The notes under the pieces were generated by a model. The model searched no databases and was not told where the DNA came from. It saw only the letters and a program-made list of their open reading frames with translations. From NCBI RefSeq assembly GCF_012034205.1, contig NZ_JAATEM010000011.1, positions 62,001 through 126,000 on the forward strand: a DNA stretch of 64,000 nucleotides. Direction: 5' to 3'. This document shows positions 1 through 8,087 of this stretch, piece by piece (the stretch's first letter is position 1; every line of letters starts with the position of its first letter). The stretch comes from Streptomyces composti. Its GTDB lineage: Bacteria; Actinomycetota; Actinomycetes; Streptomycetales; Streptomycetaceae. A program made the position numbers and the translations under genes.

Positions 1-1394
1 GCAACCACGGCGAGGCCCCGGTCCGCCGCTCCTGCTACGCGGCCGACCGCACCGGCCACATGATCCTCCAGACGCTGTACCAGAACTGCGTCAAGGAGGG
101 CGTGGAGTTCTTCAACGAGTTCTACGTCCTGGACCAGCTGATCACCGAGACGGACGGCATCAAGCGGTCCGCCGGCGTGGTGGCCTACGAGCTGGCCACC
201 GGCGAGATCCACATCTTCCAGGCGAAGTCCGTGATCTACGCCTCCGGCGGCTGCGGCAAGTTCTTCAAGGTGACCTCCAACGCGCACACCCTGACCGGTG
301 ACGGCCAGGCGGCCGTGTACCGGCGGGGCATCCCGCTGGAGGACATGGAGTTCTTCCAGTTCCACCCGACCGGCATCTGGCGCATGGGCATCCTGCTCAC
401 GGAGGGCGCCCGCGGTGAGGGCGGCATCCTCCGCAACAAGGACGGCGAGCGCTTCATGGAGAAGTACGCGCCGGTCATGAAGGACCTCGCCTCCCGCGAC
501 GTCGTCTCCCGCTCCATCTACACGGAGATCCGCGAGGGCCGCGGCTGCGGTCCCGAGGGCGACCACGTCTACCTGGACCTCACCCACCTGCCGCCGGAGC
601 AGCTGGACGCCAAGCTGCCGGACATCACCGAGTTCGCGCGCACCTACCTCGGCATCGAGCCCTACACGGACCCGATCCCGATCCAGCCGACCGCGCACTA
701 CGCCATGGGCGGCATCCCGACCAACGTCCAGGGCGAGGTGCTGGCGGACAACACCACCGTCGTCCCCGGCCTGTACGCGGCCGGTGAGGTCGCCTGCGTC
801 TCCGTGCACGGCGCCAACCGCCTGGGCACCAACTCGCTGCTGGACATCAACGTGTTCGGCAAGCGGGCCGGTATCGCGGCGGCCGAGTACGCGCAGAGCG
901 CCGACTTCGTGGAGCTGCCGGAGAACCCGGAGTCCTTCGTCGCCGAGCAGATCGAGCGGCTGCGCACCTCCACCGGCAACGAGCGGGTCGCCCAGCTCCG
1001 CCGGGAGCTGCAGGAGACCATGGACGCCAATGTGATGGTGTTCCGCACCGAGCAGACCATCAAGACGGCGGTCGAGAAGATCGCCGAGCTGCGCGAGCGC
1101 TACAAGAACGTCGCCATCCAGGACAAGGGCAAGCGGTTCAACACGGACCTGCTGGAAGCGATCGAGCTGGGCAACCTGCTGGACCTCGCCGAGGTCATGG
1201 CGGTGTCCGCCCTCGCCCGCAAGGAGTCGCGCGGCGGTCACTACCGCGAGGACTACCCGAACCGCGACGACGTCAACTTCATGCGCCACACCATGGCGTA
1301 CCGCGAGGTCGGCGCCGACGGCACCGAGACCGTCCGTCTGGACTACAAGCCGGTCGTCCAGACCCGCTACCAGCCGATGGAGCGTAAGTACTGA
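1..1394 (+). CDS. sdhA: Succinate dehydrogenase flavoprotein subunit (5' end outside window)
   Basis: C-terminal 463 residues of the FAD-binding subunit of succinate dehydrogenase (complex II), which oxidises succinate to fumarate at the inner face of the membrane. The reading frame is open from base 3, so the start and the FAD-binding Rossmann motif lie upstream of the window. Visible family signatures are the substrate-loop segment QFHPTGIW, the catalytic-region HYAMGGI, and [13 protein letters not shown] near the FAD site, followed by the usual C-terminal helical domain ending in QPMERKY. The TGA overlaps the ATG of sdhB by one base, so the two are translationally coupled. Codon use is typical of a highly expressed Streptomyces housekeeping gene. 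Confidence 0.97.
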   Translation, partial: NHGEAPVRRSCYAADRTGHMILQTLYQNCVKEGVEFFNEFYVLDQLITETDGIKRSAGVVAYELATGEIHIFQAKSVIYASGGCGKFFKVTSNAHTLTGDGQAAVYRRGIPLEDMEFFQFHPTGIWRMGILLTEGARGEGGILRNKDGERFMEKYAPVMKDLASRDVVSRSIYTEIREGRGCGPEGDHVYLDLTHLPPEQLDAKLPDITEFARTYLGIEPYTDPIPIQPTAHYAMGGIPTNVQGEVLADNTTVVPGLYAAGEVACVSVHGANRLGTNSLLDINVFGKRAGIAAAEYAQSADFVELPENPESFVAEQIERLRTSTGNERVAQLRRELQETMDANVMVFRTEQTIKTAVEKIAELRERYKNVAIQDKGKRFNTDLLEAIELGNLLDLAEVMAVSALARKESRGGHYREDYPNRDDVNFMRHTMAYREVGADGTETVRLDYKPVVQTRYQPMERKY

Positions 1395-2170
1395 TGGCTA
1401 CCCCTGTTCTGGACAAGGACGCGGCCGGCGCGCCCGGGCCCTCTTCCGCCGAGTCCCCGTACATCACGGTCACCTTCCGGGTCCGCCGGTTCAACCCGGA
1501 GGTCTCGGCGGAGGCGACCTGGGAGGACTTCCAGTTCGAGATCGACCCCAAGGAGCGGGTCCTCGACGGTCTGCACAAGATCAAGTGGGATCTGGACGGC
1601 ACGCTGACCTTCCGCCGCTCCTGCGCCCACGGCATCTGCGGCTCCGACGCCATGCGGATCAACGGCAAGAACCGTCTGGCGTGCAAGACGCTGATCAAGG
1701 ACATCAACCCGGAGAAGCCGATCACGATCGAGCCCATCAAGGGCCTGACGGTCCTGAAGGACCTGGTCGTGGACATGGAACCGTTCTTCCAGGCGTACCG
1801 GGACGTGATGCCCTTCCTGATCACGAAGGACACCAACGAGCCGACGCGCGAGCGTCTGCAGTCCGCCGAGGACCGCGAGCGCTTCGACGACACGACCAAG
1901 TGCATCCTGTGCGCGGCCTGCACCACCTCCTGCCCGGTGTTCTGGAACGACGGCCAGTACTTCGGCCCGGCCGCCATCGTCAACGCGCACCGCTTCATCT
2001 TCGACTCGCGTGACGAGGCGGGCGAGCAGCGCCTGGAGATCCTCAACGACCGCGACGGCGTGTGGCGCTGCCGCACGACCTTCAACTGCACGGACGCCTG
2101 CCCGCGCGGTATCGAGGTCACCAAGGCCATCGCCGAGGTCAAGCGAGCCCTGATCACCCGCCGCTACTGA
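1394..2170 (+). CDS. sdhB: Succinate dehydrogenase iron-sulfur subunit
   Basis: 258-residue electron-transfer subunit of complex II that passes electrons from the flavoprotein to the membrane quinone site. Cysteine clusters occur in the canonical order: a plant-ferredoxin-type [2Fe-2S] set (SCAHGICGSDA then LAC), a [4Fe-4S] set (CILCAACTTSCP) and a [3Fe-4S] set with the final cysteine (CRTTFNCTDACPRG). Length is normal for the family. The ATG start overlaps the sdhA stop (TGATG), which fixes the start and shows an operon. A strong hairpin follows 20 bases after the stop, so sdhB is the last gene of the operon. Confidence 0.97.
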   Translation: MATPVLDKDAAGAPGPSSAESPYITVTFRVRRFNPEVSAEATWEDFQFEIDPKERVLDGLHKIKWDLDGTLTFRRSCAHGICGSDAMRINGKNRLACKTLIKDINPEKPITIEPIKGLTVLKDLVVDMEPFFQAYRDVMPFLITKDTNEPTRERLQSAEDRERFDDTTKCILCAACTTSCPVFWNDGQYFGPAAIVNAHRFIFDSRDEAGEQRLEILNDRDGVWRCRTTFNCTDACPRGIEVTKAIAEVKRALITRRY

Positions 2171-2190
2171 GCCGACGGCACCATGGCTCC

Positions 2191-2229
2191 GAAAGGGCCC
2201 CGTCCTTCTTCGGGAGACGGGGCCCTTTC
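2191..2229 (+). terminator. Intrinsic terminator after sdhB
   Basis: A perfect 14-bp stem (GAAAGGGCCCCGTC paired with its complement) closes an 11-base loop 20 bases after the sdhB stop. It lacks a strict T-tract, as usual for Streptomyces, but the arm ends in CCCTTTC. It sits between two convergent genes and could stop transcription from both sides. Confidence 0.85.
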
Positions 2230-2341
2230 GCACAGGCGCACCGAGGGCCGGGACCGAGCGGAACCGGTACCGGCGACGGCCGGGCCGCTGCCGCTCGGAC
2301 CGCCGCGAGTCCGTGTGCCTGCCGTTGCTTCCCCCGTGCTG

Positions 2342-3658
2342 TCAGGCCCGGCGGGAGGCCAGTTCGACGACCGTGATGTCGGAGGGGGCGCCCACGCGGG
2401 TGGGCGGCCCCCAGGCACCGGCGCCCCGGGTGACGTACAGCTGGGTGTCGCCGTAGCGCTCCAGTCCGGCCAGGGTGGGGTTGGCGCCGGAGGCGACGAG
2501 GTTGCCGGGCCACAGCTGGCCGCCGTGGGTGTGGCCGGAGAGCTGGAGGTCGACGCCGTGGTCGACGGCCTCGTGGATCTGCACCGGCTGATGGGCGAGC
2601 AGCACGCAGGCACGCCCGCGGTCCCGGTCGCCGAGGGCGCGGGCGAAGTCGGGGCCCTGGCCCTCGTCCTCGCCGGCCACGTCGTTGACGCCTGCGAGGT
2701 CGAAGTGCGGCAGTTCCGTGCGGGCGTTCTCCAGCGGGCGCAGGCCGAGCCTGCGGACCTCCTCGACCCACTGCTCGGCGCCGGAGAAGTACTCGTGGTT
2801 GCCGGTGACGAAGAAGGCGCCGTGGCGTGCCCTGAGCCGGGCGAGGGGTGCGGCGGCCGGGCCGAGGTCCTTCACGCTGCCGTCCACCAGGTCACCGACG
2901 ACGGCGATCAGGTCGGGCTGGGTGGCGTTGATGGTGTCGACGACCTTCTGCGCGAAGCCGCGCCCGAGCAGCGGTCCCAGATGGATGTCGCTGACCACAG
3001 CGATCCGGTAACCGTGGGCGGCGCGGGGCAGTTTGGCGAGCGGCACGGTGATCCGCTTCACCTTCGGGCCGCGCAGAACGCCGTACGTGCCGTAGCCGAC
3101 GGTGGCCACGGCGGCGGCAGCGGCGGCCCCGCCGACGACCCGGGAGACGAACAGGCGGCGGGACGGGCCGGCGGGGGTGCCGGAGGCCGCGGTGCCCGCT
3201 TCGGCGGAGTCGCCGGAGCCGGCCGCGCTGTCCGGGGCGTCCGGGTCGTCGGCCTCCCCCGCGGGGGCCGGGGCGGTGCCTGCCGGTATCGAGGCGGGCT
3301 CCGGCGCGGGCGCCGGTACGGCCGCCCGCCGACGCGCCCGGCGCTCCAGCACCCTGCGCAGCACGGGCCGTACGAGTTCGCCCGCCAGGACGGCGAGGAG
3401 CAGGTACAGGGAGAGGGCCAGCCACAGGAAGCCGGGCCAGGCCAGGGTCTGCTGGAGCCGGAACGGGGCCCCGGCCCGCTCGGCGACCAGCGCGCCGACG
3501 GTCAGGGCCCAGCCGCCGGCGATCGCCACCGCGCCCGCGCGGCGCACCGCACCCGGACCGCTGGTGGTGTCCCGGAACAGGCGGCGCCACACGTACCAGT
3601 TGCCCGTCACCAGGACGGCCAGCACGAGCAGCACGATGAGCACGAACACGACGGCCAT
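2342..3658 (-). CDS. Membrane-anchored calcineurin-like metallophosphoesterase
   Basis: 438-residue protein with about four hydrophobic segments in the first 125 residues, a Pro/Ala/Gly-rich linker, another hydrophobic stretch near the RRLFVSRVVGGAAAAAAV segment (resembling a twin-arginine-like signal), and a C-terminal metallophosphatase domain. Metal-ligand motifs appear in order: SDIHLGP (D-x-H), VVGDLVDG (GD), TGNHEY (GNHE), LAHQP and SGHTHGGQLW (GHTH). This is the YaeI/YkuE-like group that acts on phosphodiesters at the membrane, such as lipid-linked phosphates. The substrate is unknown. The ATG is preceded by GGGGAA. It converges on sdhB across the terminator. Confidence 0.88.
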   Translation of the reverse strand: MAVVFVLIVLLVLAVLVTGNWYVWRRLFRDTTSGPGAVRRAGAVAIAGGWALTVGALVAERAGAPFRLQQTLAWPGFLWLALSLYLLLAVLAGELVRPVLRRVLERRARRRAAVPAPAPEPASIPAGTAPAPAGEADDPDAPDSAAGSGDSAEAGTAASGTPAGPSRRLFVSRVVGGAAAAAAVATVGYGTYGVLRGPKVKRITVPLAKLPRAAHGYRIAVVSDIHLGPLLGRGFAQKVVDTINATQPDLIAVVGDLVDGSVKDLGPAAAPLARLRARHGAFFVTGNHEYFSGAEQWVEEVRRLGLRPLENARTELPHFDLAGVNDVAGEDEGQGPDFARALGDRDRGRACVLLAHQPVQIHEAVDHGVDLQLSGHTHGGQLWPGNLVASGANPTLAGLERYGDTQLYVTRGAGAWGPPTRVGAPSDITVVELASRRA

Positions 3659-3682
3659 GGCGTCCAGTTCCCCTGTTTCCGG

Positions 3683-3931
3683 TCAGGACGTCGGTGACGT
3701 CCGGCTCAGTGCGCGCAGTCCGCGCAACCCGATGACCCCGATCACCGTCCCCAATACGAAGGAGACGACGGCCAGCAGCAGGTGCACCCAGAAGTACGCC
3801 GTGGGCTCGCCGCCGTCGAAGGCCAGACCGCTGCTGTCCTTGACCAGGTTTCTGACGAAAGTGATCCAGATGACCCAGCTCCACACCCCGAAGGCGAGCA
3901 GGAACCAGGACACGGGGCGGCTGAGTTTCAC
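3683..3931 (-). CDS. Small two-helix membrane protein (SCO4848-like)
   Basis: 82-residue protein starting at a GTG preceded by AAAGG nine bases upstream; longer readings of this frame have no ribosome-binding site. It contains two hydrophobic segments (SWFLLAFGVWSWVIWITF and a C-terminal LLLAVVSFVLGTVIGVIGL) joined by a short polar loop. This is a Streptomyces-conserved family of unknown function. It lies directly upstream of the metallophosphoesterase gene on the same strand with a 24-base gap, so the two are probably cotranscribed. Confidence 0.8.
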   Translation of the reverse strand: MKLSRPVSWFLLAFGVWSWVIWITFVRNLVKDSSGLAFDGGEPTAYFWVHLLLAVVSFVLGTVIGVIGLRGLRALSRTSPTS

Positions 3932-4103
3932 CAGAGAAGACCTTTCGTCACAGCGCCGGGCACCCTCGGTCGCCCGGGGGTCCGGAGGGTGTCCCCCGGA
4001 TGTGCACAGCATGCGTCCAGTATCGCCGGGGCGGGCCGGGTTCCTCGCCCGGGGTGGGGCCCGGGTGGGGACGGCGGCGGGGGCGGCAGGTACGTTTCCG
4101 GTC

Positions 4104-5375
4104 GTGCCCGCACCCAAGACAACCTTGCGGCGATCGCTGGTGGTCGCCTCCGCCCTTCTCGTGTCCGCCGCGCTGACCGCGCCCGCCGCCGCTGCCAGTC
4201 CGAGCCCCGGCACCAGCCCGTCGGCGAAGCCCCCGGCGAAGATGTCGGCCGTGGGCGGTGCCCGGCTCGCCGAGCCCGGCACCCAGGTCAATCCGGCCCC
4301 GGGTGTGCCGGTGCTGCCGAAGGGGATATCGGCGCGGTCCTGGATCGTCGCCGACGCCGAGTCGGGCGAGGTGCTCGCCGCGCACAACGCGCACTGGCGG
4401 CTGGCCCCGGCGAGCACCCTGAAGATGCTGTTCGCGGACACCCTGCTGCCGAAGTGGCCGAAGACCGCCAAGCACAAGGTGAAGCTCTCCGACCTGGCCG
4501 GGGTGGGCCCAGGTTCCAGCATGGTCGGCATCAAGGAGGACGAGACCTACACCGTCCACGACCTGTGGCTGGGCGTGTTCCTGCGCTCCGGCAACGACGC
4601 CGTGCACGTGCTGTCCGCCATGAACGGCGGCGTGGAGCCGACGGTCGCCGAGATGAACAAGCATGCCGAGGAACTGCAGGCCCTCGACACGCATGTGGTC
4701 AGCCCGGACGGCTACGACGCGCCCAAGCAGGTGTCCTCCGCGTACGACCTGACCCTGATCGCCCGTTCCGGGATGCAGAAGAAGGACTTCCGCGAGTACG
4801 CCTCCACGGTCCGCGCGAAGTTCCCGGGCGAGACGAAGAAGAACAAGAAGGGCAAGAAGGTCCGGGAGTCCTTCGAGATCCAGAACACCAACCGGCTGCT
4901 GACCGGAGACGCCGGCCTGCCGGTCTACAAGGGCATCGCCGGGGTGAAGAACGGCAACACCACCAACGCCGGCGCCACCTTCACCGGGGTCGCCGAGCGC
5001 GACGGCCGGGTGCTGCTGGTCACCGTGATGAACCCGGAGAAGGACGGCCACAACGAGGTCTACAAGGAGACCGCGAAGCTGTTCGACTGGGGGTTCGAGG
5101 CGGCCGGGAAGGTCGAGCCGGTGGGTGAACTGGTGCCGCCGAAGGGCGCCCAGGCCGGCGGGCCCAGTGCCTCCCCCGGTCAGGCGGGCGGCTCGGCGCA
5201 GGGTGCGGGCGGCGGCGAGAAGCCGGTGGCGAGCGCCCCTGCGGGCGGCTCCAGCGGGATCGGCGTGGCGCTGTCCCTCACCGGTGGTGTGCTGGCGCTG
5301 CTGGCGGGGGCGGCCTACCTGGTCAACCGTCGCTGGCCGCTGCCCGACCTGGTGCGCCGCCGCCCTCGCGACTGA
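4104..5375 (+). CDS. D-alanyl-D-alanine carboxypeptidase (low-molecular-mass PBP, S11 family)
   Basis: 423-residue penicillin-binding protein predicted to remove the terminal D-Ala from peptidoglycan stem peptides outside the membrane. The GTG start gives a good signal peptide (basic VPAPKTTLRR, hydrophobic core, AAA cleavage region); a weak GGCAGG lies upstream. Active-site motifs: S-T-L-K at residues 104-107 and S-G-N at 162-164. The third motif reads K-N-G (282-284) where the family usually has K-T-G. A Gly/Ala/Pro-rich linker leads to a C-terminal membrane helix and basic tail, so the protein is anchored at both ends or released after signal cleavage and held by its C terminus. Its 3' end overlaps the convergent YihY gene by 53 bases. 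Confidence 0.9.
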   Translation: MPAPKTTLRRSLVVASALLVSAALTAPAAAASPSPGTSPSAKPPAKMSAVGGARLAEPGTQVNPAPGVPVLPKGISARSWIVADAESGEVLAAHNAHWRLAPASTLKMLFADTLLPKWPKTAKHKVKLSDLAGVGPGSSMVGIKEDETYTVHDLWLGVFLRSGNDAVHVLSAMNGGVEPTVAEMNKHAEELQALDTHVVSPDGYDAPKQVSSAYDLTLIARSGMQKKDFREYASTVRAKFPGETKKNKKGKKVRESFEIQNTNRLLTGDAGLPVYKGIAGVKNGNTTNAGATFTGVAERDGRVLLVTVMNPEKDGHNEVYKETAKLFDWGFEAAGKVEPVGELVPPKGAQAGGPSASPGQAGGSAQGAGGGEKPVASAPAGGSSGIGVALSLTGGVLALLAGAAYLVNRRWPLPDLVRRRPRD

Positions 5376-6300
5376 CCGGGCGGTCCGTGCGCGGGACGGC
5401 GCCCTCCTGGTGCGGGGCCGGGCCCTCGTCCGCCGCGGCGGCGGCCCCGGCCTCCTTGCTCGGGGTCGCCGTCCAGGCGGCGCAGAACAGCACCAGTTTC
5501 GAGGTGAGGTTGATCCACAGCAGCAGAGCCACCGGGACGCCGAACGCGCCGTACATGCTCTTCGCCGCCACGCCCTGCAGATAGCCGCTGAGCAGCAGCT
5601 TCAGCAGCTCGAAGCCGACCGCTCCGGTCAGCGCCGCCACCACCAGGCGGCGCCGGGACGGCTCCACACCGGGCAGCAGGGTCAGCACGTAGAGCAGCAG
5701 CAGGAAGTCGGCGCCCACGGCGACCGCGAGGGCGGCGATCCGCAGCAGCACACCGCCCCAGCCGCCCTCCTCCAGCCCGATGGCGTCGCTGATCCGGCCG
5801 ACCAGCGCGGTGGCGACGGTGGAGGCCGCCAGGGTGATCAGCACCGCGCCGCCGAGCCCCAGCAGGATGCCCAGGTCCTTGACCTTGCGCAGCAGCGGGT
5901 TCTCCTCCTCGTCGGGCAGCTCCCACACCGCGCGCAGGCACTCCCGGGTGGACCCGGCCCAGCTGACGCCGGTGAACAGCAGCAGCACACCGGCGATCAG
6001 ACCGACCGTGCCGGCGTTCTCCACCAGACCCTCGATGTTCAGCCGGTCGGCGATGCCGGGGATCTGGTCGGCGATCCTGTCCTGGAGGGTGTCCTGCTGC
6101 TTCTGGCTGAGCGTGGCGGCGGCGATCGCGGCGGCCACGGTGAGCAGCGGGAAGAGCGCCACGAAGCTGGTGAAGGTCATCGCGGCGGCCAGCCGCGTCC
6201 AGTGCACGCGGTCCAGCCGCTCGTAGGTCCGCCACGCGTGGGTGAGCATCAGCCGGGCGAACCACGGCCCGACGACCGGAAGTCTCTTCAGCCAGTCCAT
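5323..6300 (-). CDS. YihY/virulence factor BrkB family membrane protein
   Basis: 325-residue polytopic inner-membrane protein. The ATG is preceded by AGGACGG, which fixes this start against longer in-frame readings. The family pattern is clear: a conserved N-terminal helix (RLAAAMTFTSFVALFPLLTV), the TGVSWAGSTRECLRAVW region, and about six hydrophobic segments ending in YGAFGVPVALLLWINLTSKLVLF. These proteins were once called ribonuclease BN, but their real activity is unknown. The C-terminal tail is charged and low complexity, and its coding region overlaps the end of the convergent carboxypeptidase gene. Confidence 0.88.
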   Translation of the reverse strand: MDWLKRLPVVGPWFARLMLTHAWRTYERLDRVHWTRLAAAMTFTSFVALFPLLTVAAAIAAATLSQKQQDTLQDRIADQIPGIADRLNIEGLVENAGTVGLIAGVLLLFTGVSWAGSTRECLRAVWELPDEEENPLLRKVKDLGILLGLGGAVLITLAASTVATALVGRISDAIGLEEGGWGGVLLRIAALAVAVGADFLLLLYVLTLLPGVEPSRRRLVVAALTGAVGFELLKLLLSGYLQGVAAKSMYGAFGVPVALLLWINLTSKLVLFCAAWTATPSKEAGAAAAADEGPAPHQEGAVPRTDRPVSREGGGAPGRAAASDG

Positions 6301-6367
6301 GATCCGTCCTTGCCCGTGCGGTGGCGGTGCGATGTGCTCGGTGCACGAAACATGTTCTGATGCCCCG

Positions 6368-7416
6368 TCATCGCGTGAGGGCGGCCCCGGTCCCGGCGTG
6401 TCGGCCGCACCGGCCTTCCCGCCGCCCGGCCGCACCGAACTCGCCGTCGCCCGCCCAAGGTCCGCGGGCCGGCCACCCGTCGGCCACCGCCGCCGCGTAC
6501 CTCCCCGCCCGCACCGCACCGATCAGGGCGAGCGCCGGGTCGCGCAGCACCACGTCCTCCGGTTCGCCGGCGGTGCCCCGGTCGGCGAAGACCGCGTAGC
6601 GCAGCACCGCGAGGACGAACGGCACCACGGAGAGCTGACGCCAGGGCAGCACGCCGGTGTGCGGCACCCCGCCCACCTCGAGGGCCCCCAGGCAGTGGCC
6701 GAGCACGGCGACCCCGGCGGCGAGCTGCCCGACGAAGCGGAGGCAGCCGGTGGAGTACTCGCTGGGCAGCGCGCGGGGGGCGCCGGACCCGCCGCCCGGC
6801 TGCACGGCCTCGGAGCAGCGCTTGGCGGCCACCAGGAACAGCGCGCCGAAGCCGGAGGTGATCAGGAACCAGCGCGACAGCGGGATGCCCGAGGGCCAGT
6901 CCGCCGCTCGCCCCCGCATCAGGAACCCGGTGGTGACCACGACGAGGTCCACGACCAGGAGGTGCTTGAGGCTGTAGCAGTACCCAGACGCATGCAGAGG
7001 TACGCGGCCGGCGGCGCGGTCACCTGCGGGGTGCTCAGCCGGGCGGCGGTGAACGGGGCGGGCACGGCGAGGGCGGCGCCCGTGGCGCAGGCGGCCGCAA
7101 CGGGCACCCGACCGGCGGCGACCGGGCGGTGGCGCTTGACGGGATGGGCCCTGACGTGATGGGCGCGGTCGGCCTCGGCGTCGCGGGCGTCGTTGAGCAG
7201 GCGGACGGCGGCGGGGGCGGCCGTGACCAGGGCGTGGACCAGGGCGAGTTCGGTCAGCACCTGCCAGGTGGCGAGCTGCCCGGCGGCCGGGGCGGCGATC
7301 ACCAGGACGTTCTTGACCCACTGCGTGGGGCGTGCGGTGATCAGCAGCCCGGCGAGCAGCTCGCGGGTGCCCCGCGGGGGGCGCTCGCGCCGCTCGCCCC
7401 GGCGCAGGACGACGGT
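6368..7416 (-). pseudogene. Decayed UbiA-family decaprenyl-phosphate phosphoribosyltransferase
   Basis: Two pieces of one UbiA-family protein lie in different frames. The N-terminal piece carries RPTQWVKN and the Mg-prenyl-diphosphate motif NDARDAEADR followed by KRHRPVAAG. The C-terminal piece carries YSLKH, DLVVVTTGFLMR, IPLSRWFLITSGFGALFLVAAKR and EPEDVVLRDP. The frame changes between about 6993 and 6982, equivalent to one missing base. No ATG, GTG or TTG was found upstream of the conserved RPxQWVKN segment, and the last membrane helix looks degraded. Known homologues add phosphoribose to decaprenyl phosphate as the first DPA step. A sequencing error could explain the frameshift alone but not the other defects. 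Confidence 0.75.
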
Positions 7417-7417
7417 G

Positions 7418-7954
7418 TCAGTCCTGGGCGCCCTCCCTGATCCAGCGGAGGCCGAGCCCCGCGGTGAGCGCGCCGATGGCGGCGCCCCCCGCCACGTCGG
7501 ACGGATAGTGGACGCCGGCCACCACCCGGGACAGACAGACGGCCGCGGCCACCGGGACCGCGACGCGGGCGCCCAGCGCCCCGAAGGCGAGCGCGGCGGC
7601 GGCCGAGGAGGCGGCGTGCGAGCTGGGGAAGGAGTGCCGGCACCGGGTGCCGACGAGCGGTTCGACGTGGCTGGGGCGCGGGCGGCGCACGACCCGTTTC
7701 AGACCCGAACTGGCGGCGTGGGCGCCCGCGGTGAGCGCGGTGCCGCGCAGCCAGGCGCGGCGCCGTCGGCGGTCCACGGCGGCGGCGGTGAGCCCCGCCG
7801 CGAACCAGAGCGCTCCGTGCTCCCCCGCCCGGGAGAGGGCGCGCACGGCACCGGCCACGCGCGGGTCGGCGCCGCGCGCCCGCAGGGCGGTGACGATCCG
7901 GTGGTCGAGGGAGCGGGGGCCGGGCGGGAGCCTCGGGTCGTGGTGGTCGTCCAT
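7418..7954 (-). CDS. PAP2-family phosphatase (DPA cassette type)
   Basis: 178-residue membrane phosphatase. The type-2 phosphatidic acid phosphatase signature is complete: KRVVRRPRP, then HSFPSSHAAS, then SRVVAGVHYPSDV with the catalytic histidines. In mycobacteria the equivalent gene next to ubiA is proposed to remove the 5-phosphate from decaprenyl-phosphoryl-5-phosphoribose. Here it lies directly upstream of the ubiA remnant, whose reading frame begins at its stop codon, and is divergent from dprE1, so the context supports the same pathway role. ATG start. Confidence 0.85.
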   Translation of the reverse strand: MDDHHDPRLPPGPRSLDHRIVTALRARGADPRVAGAVRALSRAGEHGALWFAAGLTAAAVDRRRRRAWLRGTALTAGAHAASSGLKRVVRRPRPSHVEPLVGTRCRHSFPSSHAASSAAAALAFGALGARVAVPVAAAVCLSRVVAGVHYPSDVAGGAAIGALTAGLGLRWIREGAQD

Positions 7955-8087
7955 GGGGACTCACTGTCCACACCGCTCCCGCCCGGGCACCGTCCCTCTT
8001 GAACGACATCCCATTAATCACCCATTTCGACGAGGTGACTGACGTTTCACGCACAATCGCTCAAACAAGGGCGATACGGTCACCGCC

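Noticed and set aside
2183..3697. A 504-residue plus-strand open frame downstream of sdhB
   Set aside because: Opposes the clear metallophosphoesterase and starts inside the sdhB terminator hairpin.
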